A stretch of DNA of 64,000 nt from Hyphomicrobiaceae bacterium (GCA_008933705.1 WBUN01000007.1:61829-125828); one strand, 5' to 3'. Shown: positions 36,102 to 45,037, counted from the stretch's first letter. Program-made: numbers and translations. The notes: a model not told the origin generated them from the letters alone.

Positions 36102-36542
36102 GTGACAACATCTCTTGACGGAGAAATTCGCGACGGTTGCCATCATATGCAGGTCCGCGTCTATTTCGAAGATACGGACGCCGGCCAGATTGTTTATCAC
36201 GCCAATTTCTTGCGCTTCATGGAACGGGGAAGAACGAATTACCTGCGTCTGCTCGGGACCAATCAGCGGGAGCTACTCAAAGAAGCGCACGACGATGCGC
36301 CAAGCTTCGCCTTCGTTGTCCGTTCAATGACAATCGATTTCCTAAAACCAGCGGCCTTGGACGACTTGCTTGATGTCATCACAATCCCCGCAGAGGTGAA
36401 GGGCGCATCGATTACCCTGCTGCAGGAATGTCGACGCGGAGACGATCTTTTGGTCGCGGCCCGCGTGCGGGTAGCATTTATCTCAGGCGGAAGGGCGCAA
36501 CGGATCCCGAAGGCGCTACGGCTCGCTATGGAAGGAGCGTAG
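36102..36542 (+). CDS. ybgC: YbgC-family acyl-CoA thioesterase, island-side copy
   Basis: A hotdog-fold thioesterase of the tol-pal-associated YbgC group. The catalytic segment VRVYFEDTDAGQIVYHANFL is complete with its Asp, followed by RFMERGRTNYLRLLG and FVVRSMTIDFLKPA. The end (RIPKALRLAMEGA) is intact. A GTG at 36102 gives 146 residues. An ATG at 36148 would start at HMQVRVYF and still keep the catalytic Asp, and the frame is open further upstream. GC is lower than in the chromosome to the right. It lies just before a 5'-truncated, clearly divergent second ybgC that heads the tol-pal genes, so it probably replaces the native protein in the cell. Confidence 0.85.
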   Translation: MTTSLDGEIRDGCHHMQVRVYFEDTDAGQIVYHANFLRFMERGRTNYLRLLGTNQRELLKEAHDDAPSFAFVVRSMTIDFLKPAALDDLLDVITIPAEVKGASITLLQECRRGDDLLVAARVRVAFISGGRAQRIPKALRLAMEGA

Positions 36543-36554
36543 AGAATCTACGCT
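36536..36554. repeat. Perfect hairpin over the ybgC stop codon at the island edge
   Basis: AGCGTAGA-GAA-TCTACGCT: an 8-bp perfect stem with a 3-base loop that includes the TAG stop of the upstream ybgC and is followed by TGTT. It could act as a terminator, or as part of an attachment or recombination site, since the chromosome-like sequence begins within the next 65 bp. Confidence 0.45.
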
Positions 36555-36618
36555 TGTTCACGCTATAGCCCTCCAGCGCCCCAATGGAATCAAGCCGCTG
36601 TGTTGCGATGTTGGCAAG

Positions 36619-36993
36619 CCAGAGTTCTCGGGCCTCGTCTATCACGGCTCCTACGTGCGCTGGTGCGAGCGCGGGCGCTCCGACTTCCTGCGGCTGATCG
36701 GCAACGACCACCGCGCGCTGATCGGCGGCTCGGGCGGGCGTGAGCCTGCCGCCTTCGTGGTGCGTCGCATGGGCCTGGAATTCCTCAAGCCTGCGCGCAT
36801 CGACGAGATCCTGGAGGTCGTCACGCGCGTGAAGGAGACGACGGCAGCCACGCTTACCCTGGATCAGCGCATTGTGCGGGCCGGCGCGCTTCTCTTTACC
36901 GCCGAGGTCATGGTGGTGTTGATCAGCGCGTCGGGACGGCCGCTGCGCCTGTCGGCTGCGCTGCGCGGCGCCTTGCAGGACAGGCGGGCATAG
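36619..36993 (+). pseudogene. ybgC: 5'-truncated native ybgC (tol-pal thioesterase)
   Basis: Homology starts abruptly at EFSGLVYHGSYVRWCERGRS and continues through FVVRRMGLEFLKPARIDEIL to a normal C-terminus. The preceding residues (DVGKP) are not YbgC-like: the conserved Tyr-Glu-Asp-Thr-Asp stretch with the catalytic Asp is gone. The frame is open upstream but without homology. A GTG at 36655 could give 112 residues, but they would lack the active site. Relative to the copy at 36102 it is strongly diverged, so this is not a recent tandem duplication. High GC and position before tolQ identify it as the resident copy, cut by the integration event. Confidence 0.75.
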
Positions 36994-37027
36994 TCATACT
37001 GCTGCGGCCACCTGGAGGAGACGCAGC

Positions 37028-37432
37028 ATGGCTCTCGCACACGATATCCAAAAAAGAATTCAGCCCCTGTTCCCCGGCCTGATGGGGGTGGAGATCAAGG
37101 AAGCGACGCCGGACAGGATCGTCGCCACCATGCTGGTGCGACCCGACCTGTGCACCGCGGGCGGCATCTGCCACGGCGGCGCCTACATGGCGCTCGCCGA
37201 CACGGTTGGCGCGGTCGGCACCATTGTGAACCTGCCTGCCGGGGCGCGCACCACGACGATCGAGTCCAAGACCAATTTCCTCGGCGCCGCGGCGGTCAAC
37301 ACGCGCGTCACCGCAGAATCCGCGCCGCTGCACCGGGGCAAGACCACACAGGTGTGGCAGACCATGATCAGGAACGAGGCCGGCAAGCTGTGCGCCGTCG
37401 TCACGCAGACGCAGATGGTGCTGCCGGCGTGA
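37028..37432 (+). CDS. PaaI-family hotdog thioesterase
   Basis: A 134-residue protein with the PaaI-type hotdog pattern: GICHGGAYMALADTVGAVG holds the HGG motif and the Asp used for thioester hydrolysis, followed by TTTIESKTNFLGAA. A good ribosome site (GGAGGAG) precedes the ATG. It would hydrolyse small or aromatic acyl-CoAs, but the substrate is not deducible. It lies 34 bp after the truncated ybgC on the same strand and is probably transcribed with it. Confidence 0.85.
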   Translation: MALAHDIQKRIQPLFPGLMGVEIKEATPDRIVATMLVRPDLCTAGGICHGGAYMALADTVGAVGTIVNLPAGARTTTIESKTNFLGAAAVNTRVTAESAPLHRGKTTQVWQTMIRNEAGKLCAVVTQTQMVLPA

Positions 37433-37459
37433 TATGACCAAATTGAAGCGATATGCGAT

Positions 37460-37627
37460 ATGCAGGAAATGCCGATGACGTTCTTCTGGGCCCCGCTCAC
37501 CTGTCTCATCCTCGCTCCGATCCTGTGGGTGATCGGGCTGAGGAAGTTCGCTGTGCTGGCCGGCGTCATGGGCCTGGGCCTGCTTTACGAGGCTCTGACC
37601 AGACCTGTCGGCGTCGGCGGGGTGTGA
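37460..37627 (+). CDS. Small membrane protein, 55 aa, hypothetical
   Basis: Encodes a 55-residue hydrophobic protein. FFWAPLTCLILAPILWVIGL is a TM segment and FAVLAGVMGLGLLYEAL a probable second one, separated by a basic turn (RKF), with a short tail. No family is recognised. Coding character is supported by high third-position GC and clear TM pattern. The start could be one of three nearby Met codons (37460, 37469, 37475). Confidence 0.45.
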   Translation: MQEMPMTFFWAPLTCLILAPILWVIGLRKFAVLAGVMGLGLLYEALTRPVGVGGV

Positions 37628-37830
37628 TCACTGCGGCGCTCGAAGCCTCGATGACGTTCGGTGCTCACAGCCCGTCGAGGGCGCGGCCGCTGCCGGGCTG
37701 GCTGCCCTCTGCCAGCATCATCCACGCGGTCCATCCCGGCAACCGCCGCATGTCGGCCAAGGTCCGCGCTTTCGTCGATCACCTCGCGCGCCACTTCGGG
37801 CACAGCCCCTGCTGGGACCGCGGTCCGTGA
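37624..37830 (+). pseudogene. LysR-type regulator C-terminal remnant
   Basis: The segment encodes PLPGWLPSASIIHAVHPGNR then RMSAKVRAFVDHLARHFG. This matches the closing part of LysR effector domains (an xVLxxW...IHAVxPxxRxxSxKVRAFVDxL pattern). No DNA-binding domain or rest of the effector domain precedes it: upstream in frame lies the unrelated small-membrane-protein region. It is a fragment of perhaps 50 recognisable residues of a normal 300. Confidence 0.55.
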
Positions 37831-38057
37831 ACGGCGGGGAATTTCCGGGGGCTCGCGGCAGGCGGCCTTGGGCGGGAGCCCAATTCCGGTCACATTACGC
37901 GGCAGTATGGCTCTGGTCCCAAGGACCGGAAACGGGTACCGAAAGACGAGGTCGGACGGGCGGTTGTCGGGGGCGGCGGCCGGCCTCTTGTGCTGTCCGG
38001 CCGTTGAGATCTAAGGCTCCGCCCCAGGACGTCCTTGGCGGAGATGCAGACAACACA

Positions 38058-38759
38058 ATGAATCCCTTCGACAAGCTGGCGCCTGTCACAGACGGTTTCT
38101 CGTTCCTGCAGCTGTTCCTGCAGGCCCACGTGGTGGTCAAGATCGTCATGATCGGGCTGCTGCTGGCCTCGGTCTGGTCGTGGGCCATCATCATCGAGAA
38201 GATCTTCGCCTTCCGTCGCGCCCGCCGCGAAGCCGACCGCTTCGAGCAGATGTTCTGGTCGGGGCAGTCGCTGGAGGAGCTCTACGCCGGCCTGTCGCGC
38301 GGGCGCACCTTCTCGATGGCCTCGCTGTTCGTCGCCGCCATGCGCGAGTGGAAGCGCTCGGTGGAGGGCAGCATCCGCGCGCTCGGCGGCATCCAGATGC
38401 GCGTGGAGAAGGTGATGGACGTCACCATCAGCCGTGAGATGGAGCAGCTCGACCGGCGGCTGCTGTTTCTTGCCACCGTCGGCTCCACCGCGCCGTTCGT
38501 CGGCCTGTTCGGCACGGTGTGGGGCATCATGACGAGCTTCCAGGCCATCGCTGCTTCCAAGAACACGAACCTGGCGGTCGTCGCACCGGGCATCGCGGAA
38601 GCGTTGTTCGCCACCGCGCTCGGCCTTCTCGCCGCCATACCGGCCGTGGTCTTCTACAACAAGTTCGCCGCCGATTCGTCGCGGCTGTCGCAGCGGCTCG
38701 AGGCCTTCGCGGACGAGTTCTCGGCGATCGTCTCGCGGCAGATCGACGTGAGGACGTGA
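38058..38759 (+). CDS. tolQ: Tol-Pal system proton-channel protein TolQ
   Basis: A 233-residue inner-membrane protein of the TolQ/ExbB/MotA family. TM1 is [28 protein letters not shown] (about residues 18-45). TM2 and TM3 flank the conserved [20 protein letters not shown] and [25 protein letters not shown] stretches that line the proton path. With TolR it drives TolA to keep the outer membrane attached during division. The ATG at 38058 is chosen over upstream codons because family members start MNPFD-like. First of tolQRA, 19 bp before tolR. Confidence 0.95.
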   Translation: MNPFDKLAPVTDGFSFLQLFLQAHVVVKIVMIGLLLASVWSWAIIIEKIFAFRRARREADRFEQMFWSGQSLEELYAGLSRGRTFSMASLFVAAMREWKRSVEGSIRALGGIQMRVEKVMDVTISREMEQLDRRLLFLATVGSTAPFVGLFGTVWGIMTSFQAIAASKNTNLAVVAPGIAEALFATALGLLAAIPAVVFYNKFAADSSRLSQRLEAFADEFSAIVSRQIDVRT

Positions 38760-38778
38760 ACGCAGAGGAGCTCGTCTG

Positions 38779-39255
38779 ATGGCTGCCAGCGTGCAGACCC
38801 CGGCAAGACCCGGAGGAGGCCGGCGCGGCCGCGCGCGCAAGCACGCGCCCATGCACGAGATCAACGTCACGCCGTTCGTCGACGTGATGCTCGTGCTGCT
38901 GATCGTATTCATGGTGGCGGCGCCGCTGCTGCTGTCGGGGCTGCCGGTTGATCTGCCCAACGCCAAGGGTCAGTCGCTCAACCTCAACAAGGACCCGCTG
39001 ACGATTACGGTGGACCGCAACGGCCGCATCTTCCTCGGGGCCGCCGAGGAGCCGCTGGAGGTCGCGCAGCTGCTGGCCAAGCTTCGGGCGATCGTCAAGA
39101 ACGCGGAGGAAGATCCGATCCTGTTCCGCGGTGACCGGCAGGTGGTCTACGGGCGGGTCTCGGAGGTGATCAGCGCCGTGCGCGAGGGCGGCTTCAAGAA
39201 ATTCACATTCGTCAGCGGACCCGAGGACATCGAGAAGGGTCCCGCAAAGCGCTAG
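38779..39255 (+). CDS. tolR: Tol-Pal system protein TolR
   Basis: A 158-residue ExbD/TolR protein. After a basic cytoplasmic stretch the single TM helix begins EINVTPFVDVMLVLLIVFMV, with the essential proton-binding Asp in the FVDVML context, then a periplasmic domain (LPVDLPNAKGQSLNLNKDPL). It partners TolQ in the stator complex. The RBS GAGGAG lies upstream. Confidence 0.95.
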   Translation: MAASVQTPARPGGGRRGRARKHAPMHEINVTPFVDVMLVLLIVFMVAAPLLLSGLPVDLPNAKGQSLNLNKDPLTITVDRNGRIFLGAAEEPLEVAQLLAKLRAIVKNAEEDPILFRGDRQVVYGRVSEVISAVREGGFKKFTFVSGPEDIEKGPAKR

Positions 39256-39303
39256 CGTCGGATTCCGAAGCTCGCCAGCGCGACCCCAGAGTGAGACGAG
39301 AGC

Positions 39304-40350
39304 TTGCAGTTTGGCCTTGTCATCTCTGTTCTGCTGCACGTTGCCTTGATCGGATGGGCCGTCATCACCATCCACTCGCAGCGGGAGCTGCGCGTGGCCG
39401 AGCCCGAGCCGGTTGCGGTCGATCTGATCACGCCGGGCGAGCTCACCAAGCTGCGCCAGGGCGTGCGCACGGCCAAGCACATGGAAGCCGAGCCCAAGGA
39501 GAGCCCCAAGCCCGACGCTGCCAAGAAGGAGGCGCCCAAGCCCGCGCCACAGGCATCCGCACCGCCCCCGCCCGCACCGGAGCCGCCCAAGGAAGAGGTC
39601 AAGGCCGAGCCTCCCAAGCCGGCTGATCCGCCCAAGGACCCGATAGCCGAGAAGCTCGCCGCCGCGCCTCCGGTTCCGGCGGCGCCGGCCGTGCCGCCCG
39701 AGCCCGCGCTCGAGCAGCAGAAGCTCGAGGAGAAGATCATCGAAGAGCAGCGCAAGGCCGAGGAAGCCAAGCGGCTCGAGGAACAGAAGAAGGCCGCGGA
39801 GCTGAAGAAGAAGCAGGAAGAGGCCAAGAAGAAGCGCGAGGCCGAGCTGAGGAAGAAGCGTGAAGAAGAAAAGCGGAGAAAGGAAGCCGAGGCCAAGAAG
39901 AAGCAGTTCGACGCGGAGAAGATCTCGGCCCTGTTGAACAAGATCCCCGACAAGGGGGCGCCACCGGCGTCGGCGCCGCCCAGCGAGCCGACCAAGAACA
40001 AGGGGCCGGTGCTCGGTGCGCCGGACGGTCGCGACAAGCAGCTCTCCGCCAGCGAGGTCGCCATCCTCGGCCAGATCATCCGCTCATGCGTGCAGACGAA
40101 ATGGAACATCCTGGGCGGCGGCGAGACCGCGCAGCACACCGAGGTCAAGATGCGCCTGCGCTTCAATCCGGACGGGAGGCTTTCGGCCCCGCCCCAGGTG
40201 ACGAACCAGCAGAATACGCCTTATTTCCTTGCAGTTTCCGACAGTGCCGTGCGGGCGGTGCAGGCCTGCGAGCCGTTCCCCCTGCCCGCGCCAAAGTACG
40301 AGTATTGGAAGGATATGATCCTGACCTTCAAGCCGACCGACATGTTCTAG
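39304..40350 (+). CDS. tolA: Tol-Pal system protein TolA
   Basis: A 348-residue protein. An N-terminal TM anchor ([21 protein letters not shown]) is followed by a Pro/Lys/Ala-rich stretch, a long Lys/Glu/Ala-rich helix (about residues 135-205) that spans the periplasm, and a C-terminal globular domain ([19 protein letters not shown] to [11 protein letters not shown]) that contacts Pal/TolB. The start is TTG, which fits the family N-terminus, with no in-frame ATG close by. It is located between tolR and tolB as usual. Confidence 0.92.
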   Translation: MQFGLVISVLLHVALIGWAVITIHSQRELRVAEPEPVAVDLITPGELTKLRQGVRTAKHMEAEPKESPKPDAAKKEAPKPAPQASAPPPPAPEPPKEEVKAEPPKPADPPKDPIAEKLAAAPPVPAAPAVPPEPALEQQKLEEKIIEEQRKAEEAKRLEEQKKAAELKKKQEEAKKKREAELRKKREEEKRRKEAEAKKKQFDAEKISALLNKIPDKGAPPASAPPSEPTKNKGPVLGAPDGRDKQLSASEVAILGQIIRSCVQTKWNILGGGETAQHTEVKMRLRFNPDGRLSAPPQVTNQQNTPYFLAVSDSAVRAVQACEPFPLPAPKYEYWKDMILTFKPTDMF

Positions 40351-40406
40351 CCGCGAACGCGTACTATGCCGCGACGACTCAGCACCAAATCGCCAAGACG
40401 TGCCTC

Positions 40407-41771
40407 ATGACGACAGGGTTCTCCGCCGCCTTCAGGATCATCGTTGCTCTGCTGGCGCTCCTCAGCGTTACGCCGGCATTCGCCCAGGCTCCGCCACAAC
40501 GCCAGCCGGCTGCCGCCGGGCAGCGGCCCAGCGGGCCCCTGGAGGTCGACATCACTCAAGGGACGCTGAAGCCGATCCCGATCGCCATTCCCGAATTCGG
40601 CGGCGACGACCCGCGCCTCGCGCTCGAGGTTTCCAACGTGGTGGCCGCCGACCTGGAGCGCTCGGGCCTGTTCCAGCCCCTCGACCGGGCTTCCTTCATC
40701 GAGCAGGTGCGCGACATGAATGCGCCGCCGCGCTTCCCGGACTGGCGCGCCATCAACGCGCAGGCCCTCGTGGTCGGCCGCGCCATCCGCACACCGGATG
40801 GCCGCCTCGTCGCCGAGTTCCGGCTATGGGACGTCTACTCGGGCCGCCAGCTCGCCTCGCAGCGATTCGCCGTCGGCGCCCAGGATTGGCGCCGACTGGG
40901 CCATCTGGTCGCCGACCTGGTGTATGAGCGCCTCACGGGCGAGAAGGGCTATTTCGACACCCAGATCGTGTTCGTGGACGAGACCGGGCCCAAGGACCGG
41001 CGGGCCAAGCGCCTCGCGATGATGGACCAGGACGGCGCCAATGTGCGCCTTCTGAGCCAGGGCCGCGAGCTGGTGCTGACCCCGCGATTCAGCCCGACCT
41101 CTCAGGAGGTCGCCTACATGCAGTACACGGGCGACCAGCCGCGCGTGTTCCTGCTCAATCTGGAGACCGGCCAGCGGGAGCTGGTCGGCAATTTCCCAGG
41201 CATGACCTTCGCGCCGCGGTTCGCTCCGGACGGCCAACGCATCATCATGAGCATCCAGGAGCAGGGGGCTGCCTCCATCGTGGAGATGGACCTGCGGTCC
41301 AAGAACATGCGCCGCCTGACGCAGTCCAACGCCATCGACACGGGCCCCTGCTACAGCCCCGACGGCCGCAGGGTGGTGTTCGAATCCGACCGCGACGGCA
41401 CCCAGCAGCTCTACGTCATGAACGTGGACGGCTCCGGCCAGCGCCGCATCAGCTTCGGCGAAGGGCGCTATTCCACGCCGGTCTGGTCGCCGCGCGGCGA
41501 TCTCATCGCCTTCACCAAGCAGATGGGCGGCCAGTTCCTGATCGGCGTCATGCGGCCCGACGGCTCGGGCGAGCGGGTGCTGACGGAGGGCTACCACAAC
41601 GAGGGCCCGACCTGGGCCCCGAACGGCCGCGTTCTCATGTTCTTCCGCGAGAGCCAGGGCGCCGGCGGGGGGCCCAAGCTCTTCTCCATCGATCTGACGG
41701 GCTACAACGAGCGCCAAGTGCCAACGCCGGCGTTCGGCTCCGACCCGGCCTGGTCGCCGTTGCGAAATTGA
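40407..41771 (+). CDS. tolB: Tol-Pal system periplasmic protein TolB
   Basis: A 454-residue periplasmic protein. The signal peptide is [16 protein letters not shown]. The TolB N-domain ([32 protein letters not shown]) is followed by a six-bladed beta-propeller built of PD40 repeats, seen as [55 protein letters not shown] and [11 protein letters not shown]. TolB shuttles between TolA and Pal. Its closing WSPLRN is typical of alphaproteobacteria. Confidence 0.95.
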   Translation: MTTGFSAAFRIIVALLALLSVTPAFAQAPPQRQPAAAGQRPSGPLEVDITQGTLKPIPIAIPEFGGDDPRLALEVSNVVAADLERSGLFQPLDRASFIEQVRDMNAPPRFPDWRAINAQALVVGRAIRTPDGRLVAEFRLWDVYSGRQLASQRFAVGAQDWRRLGHLVADLVYERLTGEKGYFDTQIVFVDETGPKDRRAKRLAMMDQDGANVRLLSQGRELVLTPRFSPTSQEVAYMQYTGDQPRVFLLNLETGQRELVGNFPGMTFAPRFAPDGQRIIMSIQEQGAASIVEMDLRSKNMRRLTQSNAIDTGPCYSPDGRRVVFESDRDGTQQLYVMNVDGSGQRRISFGEGRYSTPVWSPRGDLIAFTKQMGGQFLIGVMRPDGSGERVLTEGYHNEGPTWAPNGRVLMFFRESQGAGGGPKLFSIDLTGYNERQVPTPAFGSDPAWSPLRN

Positions 41772-42018
41772 ACGCAGCTTTACGCCGCTTTAACCCCTTT
41801 GGTGTGTTCTGTGGGCTGAGCGCGGCCCGGTTGCATCGGTGGGCCGATCCGCTGTCTTCAGTACGCGTTTTGGCTGGCCGGTGCGCTGCAATCTCAGTGG
41901 CATTTTCGCATCAACCGCCGTGGAAAACCCTTGGACAAGCCGCTGCGTTCTTGATCTGAGCGTCCCGCGCCGGTACCCCAATACATGCGATTGCCGAACA
42001 CCATTAGGAGAGAAGACC

Positions 42019-42153
42019 ATGAACGTTAAGAGCGTGATCGTTATCACGGCGGTGGTCGCCGCTGTTGCCCTCGCCGCTTGCCGTCGTGAGGTTCGTCATG
42101 AGCCCATGAAGCTCGGCGCTGATATGCCGGTTGCTGGGCAGGTAGCGCGTTAA
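42019..42153 (+). CDS. Micro-lipoprotein 1 (44 aa), tandem copy
   Basis: A 44-residue peptide: VIVITAVVAAVALAAC (signal and lipobox ALAAC) then RREVRHEPMKLGAD and a short tail. Cleavage before Cys would leave a lipidated peptide of about 24 residues. TAGGAGAG precedes the ATG. A paralogue with the same CRREVRHEPMKLGA core follows 37 bp downstream. Conservation of the mature core while the signal sequences differ supports real coding. It resembles small entericidin-like lipoproteins in layout only, and no family is recognised. Confidence 0.65.
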   Translation: MNVKSVIVITAVVAAVALAACRREVRHEPMKLGADMPVAGQVAR

Positions 42154-42190
42154 TAGCGGCTGCCAAAGCAAGACCAAAGGAGAGACTGCT

Positions 42191-42307
42191 ATGAAGGGCG
42201 TCGTGCTTGCGGTTGTTATAGCCGCTATTGCTCTCGGTGCCTGCCGCAGGGAAGTGCGGCATGAGCCGATGAAGCTTGGTGCTAGCGTGGAGCAGGTTGC
42301 TCGCTAA
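42191..42307 (+). CDS. Micro-lipoprotein 2 (38 aa), tandem copy
   Basis: A 38-residue peptide with signal/lipobox VVIAAIALGAC and the mature core CRREVRHEPMKLGA shared exactly with the preceding gene. The tail is shorter. AAAGGAGAG lies upstream. It is followed 45 bp later by a strong intrinsic terminator, so the pair forms its own short transcription unit between tolB and pal. Confidence 0.65.
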   Translation: MKGVVLAVVIAAIALGACRREVRHEPMKLGASVEQVAR

Positions 42308-42352
42308 GCTGGGCGCGATCTCTGCCCTTCGGCAGATGTCTCGCAGGAATTG

Positions 42353-42397
42353 GGGCTGCATCTCTGGCGAGGGCCGGGATGCAGCCCTGGTTTTTTT
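42353..42397 (+). terminator. Rho-independent terminator after micro-lipoproteins
   Basis: A 10-bp perfect stem GGGCTGCATC / GATGCAGCCC with a 15-base loop, followed by TGG and seven T residues (42391-42397). It separates tolB and the micro-lipoproteins from pal, which then needs its own promoter within the next 210 bp. Confidence 0.85.
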
Positions 42398-42607
42398 GCA
42401 ACACAGGGCTGCTGCTTCTGTGCATTGCGGGGAAAACGGCGCGCCTGATATTGCCAATGCCCCGCGACGCGCGTTTCACGTCCAATAGGTCACATTTTCG
42501 TACGAAGCTTCGAATATCAGGCTTCGTGTGACGAGGGATTTTGTTCGCTTTGATGCGCCGTCGCGCCCGGCGCTTTGAAGCACTGCAGAGACGGAAGGGA
42601 ACTCGGG

Positions 42608-43123
42608 ATGGAGCTGTCGAGGTGGCTGAATGGGCTGGCCCGCGTTGCCGCGGCCATGGCTGTCGCGCTCGCAGTGGCTGCCTGCTCCAACACCCCCAAG
42701 CCCGAGAGTGAGTTCGGTCCCGGTGCGCGCAATACGCCGGCGACGCCCGGCTCCGCGCGAGACTTCGCGGTCAACGTCGGCGACATCGTCTACTTCTCCA
42801 CCGACAGCACCGAGCTGTCGCCAGAGGCACAGCAGACGCTCACCAACCAGGCGCGCTGGCTGCAGCAGTATGCGCAGTACACCATCACCATCGAGGGCCA
42901 TGCCGACGAGCGCGGCACGCGCGAATACAACATTGCGCTGGGCGCGAAGCGCGCCATGGCGGTGCGCAACTTCCTCGCCCAGCGTGGCATCAATGCGCAG
43001 CGCATCCGCACCATCTCGTACGGCAAGGAGCGTCCCGTCGCGGTCTGCAACGACATCTCCTGCTGGTCGCAGAATCGCCGCGCACAAACGGTGCTGAACA
43101 GCCGCGGCGACGTGCGCTCGTAG
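42608..43123 (+). CDS. pal: Peptidoglycan-associated lipoprotein Pal
   Basis: A 171-residue outer-membrane lipoprotein. Signal and lipobox (AVALAVAAC), a short linker, then an OmpA_C domain with VGDIVYFSTDSTELSPEAQ, ITIEGHADERGTREYNIALG and KRAMAVRNFLAQRGI, which binds the diaminopimelate of peptidoglycan. It ends with the cysteine pair of VAVCNDISCWSQNRRA. The ATG at 42608 follows GGGAACTCGGG. It is expressed apart from tolB because a terminator lies upstream. A small imperfect hairpin at 42502-42527 is also in that gap. Confidence 0.93.
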   Translation: MELSRWLNGLARVAAAMAVALAVAACSNTPKPESEFGPGARNTPATPGSARDFAVNVGDIVYFSTDSTELSPEAQQTLTNQARWLQQYAQYTITIEGHADERGTREYNIALGAKRAMAVRNFLAQRGINAQRIRTISYGKERPVAVCNDISCWSQNRRAQTVLNSRGDVRS

Positions 43124-43262
43124 GGAATCGCCAAGGCCTGGTCTCGCCTGCCGAGCTCCGGCGGCTCGGTCTCCCTTGACGTGGCCCCAACTATCCAAGT
43201 TTGGCCCCAATGTCGGCGCAGCATCGCCCTGTTGCGATGCGTCCGAGTGTGGGGAGGCACGC

Positions 43263-43823
43263 GTGCACTGCAGAGGCATTCCGCCAAGCCAGGTGCTGGC
43301 CGTTGCCGCCATGTTGCACCTGATGCCGATGGCGCAGGCTGGCAGCATCGGTCTCGGCCGGCATTCCCAGTCGGCCGTCAGCGTCGATCCGGCCGAAGAG
43401 TTCCGCATGCATGTCGGCGACCGTGTGTTCTTCAGCGAAGGGAGCGCGCAGCTGGGTGCTCGCGCCCGCGCGGCATTGGAGGCGCAGGCGGCGTGGATGC
43501 TGCGCTATCCGACGGTGCAGGTGACGGTTGAAGGCCACGCCGACGATAGCGGGGCGGGAGAGAGCGATATGGTTCTCGCCCAGCGCCGCGCCGAGGCCGT
43601 GCGTCAGCGCCTCGTTGAGGCCGGCGTGTCGCCCGCGCGCATCCGCACGGTTGCCTATGGGCGGGCGCGTCCGGTCGCAGCATGCGCGCAGGCCGCATGC
43701 GGGGCCCAGAATCGGCGCGTCGTGACCGTAGTGGGGTGGCCCAATGTCGCCGTGCCAGAGACCGGCATCACCACCGTACGCGACGAGGCGCCCGGCCGAC
43801 GGTCGCCGCGGCGGCTTTTTTGA
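43263..43823 (+). CDS. Pal paralogue: OmpA-family periplasmic protein without lipobox
   Basis: A 186-residue protein from a GTG preceded by GGGGAGG. The signal peptide is QVLAVAAMLHLMPMAQA. The OmpA_C domain parallels Pal next door: VGDRVFFSEGSAQLGARAR, VTVEGHADDSGAGESDMVLA, RRAEAVRQRLVEAGV, and the same cysteine pair in VAACAQAACGAQNRRV. Unlike Pal it has no lipid-attachment Cys after the signal peptide, so it should be soluble in the periplasm. The frame is open upstream to 43176 but without signal-like sequence. It lies between pal and cpoB, where most genomes have nothing. Confidence 0.8.
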   Translation: MHCRGIPPSQVLAVAAMLHLMPMAQAGSIGLGRHSQSAVSVDPAEEFRMHVGDRVFFSEGSAQLGARARAALEAQAAWMLRYPTVQVTVEGHADDSGAGESDMVLAQRRAEAVRQRLVEAGVSPARIRTVAYGRARPVAACAQAACGAQNRRVVTVVGWPNVAVPETGITTVRDEAPGRRSPRRLF

Positions 43824-43929
43824 GTTCGGCCTTGCCCGTGTTGCAAAGTCGTGTTGAAGAGGATCACGATCGGTCGGCCGGACGGCCATTCGCGCCCGGC
43901 TCGGCAGCGGTATCACAGCGAAGAGCGCC

Positions 43930-44985
43930 ATGATGAGCAGCGCAGCGATTCGGTTTGCAGGACGTTGGTTGCGGGTCGGCGCACTCGTCGGCGCAGCGAT
44001 GACGCTGGCGTCACTTGCAAATGCCCAGCAGCTTCCTCCGGCCCAGGTGCGGCCGCAAGCCAAGGCACCGGCTCCAGCGCCCGCGGCGAAGGACAATCCG
44101 CCTGCCTCGGATGCGGCCCTGCGCCAGCGCGTCGAGCAGCTCGAGGAGCAACTCGTCGATATGCAGGTGGTCGTGGGCACGCTCGAATCGCTCGCCAAGG
44201 GCGCGACGGCGCCGGCGCCTGGCGCACGCCAAGGTCCGGCCGCCGCAATCAACGCCTCCGATGCCGGGCGACTCGATGCGCTCGAGACGCAGATCAGGGC
44301 CCTTGCCGCTCAGCTGGAGCAACTGACCGAGCAGGTGCGTGCCCTCGGGGGCCGCACCGGCGCGCTGGCGCCGACCTCGAGCCAGGCGCTCAACGAGCCG
44401 GGCCCTGGACCGCGTACCGGCGCTCAGCCGCAGGAGCGCACGACCTTCGGCTCCGTCACCGTCTCCCAGGACGGCGGCCAGAGGGACGAGATCGACCGGC
44501 TGCTCACCGCCGGTCCGCAGACGCAAGCGCCCCCCGCGCAGGCGCCGAGGCCTCAGACCGCCGCCGTGCCGCCGCCCGTCAATCAGGCGAACGCGGAGAT
44601 GAACCCCAAGCGGCTCTACGAGACGGCCTACGGCTACCTGCTGCAGCGCGACTACGGTGCGGCGGAGGCCGCGTTCGAGGATTTCCTGCGCCGCCATCCC
44701 AATGATCCGCTGGCGGGCAATGCGCAGTATTGGCTGGGCGAGTCCCTCTACGTGCGCGGACAGTATCGCGCCGCAGCCAACGCATTCCTGAAGGGCTACC
44801 AGAGCTACAGCAAGAGCGCCAAGGCGCCCGAGAGCCTGCTCAAGCTCGCCATGTCGCTGCAGCGGCTGGGCCAGAAGGAAGCCGCCTGCACGTCATACAG
44901 CGAGCTTTCCACGAAATTCCCGAGCGCCCCGACCCACGTGAAGAATACCGCTCAGGCGGAGCGGCAGCGGGCGGGGTGCACCTGA
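43930..44985 (+). CDS. cpoB: Cell division coordinator CpoB (YbgF)
   Basis: A 351-residue periplasmic protein. The signal peptide is ALVGAAMTLASLANA. Two coiled-coil stretches (LRQRVEQLEEQLVDMQVVVG and LDALETQIRALAAQLEQL) precede a Pro/Gln-rich linker and a C-terminal TPR domain (LYETAYGYLLQRDYGAAEAA, AQYWLGESLYVRGQYRAAAN, KAPESLLKLAMSLQRLGQKE). CpoB links peptidoglycan synthesis with Tol-driven outer-membrane constriction. It is the last gene of the tol-pal cluster. Confidence 0.93.
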   Translation: MMSSAAIRFAGRWLRVGALVGAAMTLASLANAQQLPPAQVRPQAKAPAPAPAAKDNPPASDAALRQRVEQLEEQLVDMQVVVGTLESLAKGATAPAPGARQGPAAAINASDAGRLDALETQIRALAAQLEQLTEQVRALGGRTGALAPTSSQALNEPGPGPRTGAQPQERTTFGSVTVSQDGGQRDEIDRLLTAGPQTQAPPAQAPRPQTAAVPPPVNQANAEMNPKRLYETAYGYLLQRDYGAAEAAFEDFLRRHPNDPLAGNAQYWLGESLYVRGQYRAAANAFLKGYQSYSKSAKAPESLLKLAMSLQRLGQKEAACTSYSELSTKFPSAPTHVKNTAQAERQRAGCT

Positions 44986-45037
44986 TCTTCGCCTCTTCCC
45001 CTTTGCTCGTTGTGGGCGTGGGGCTAGAGGTATCAGC

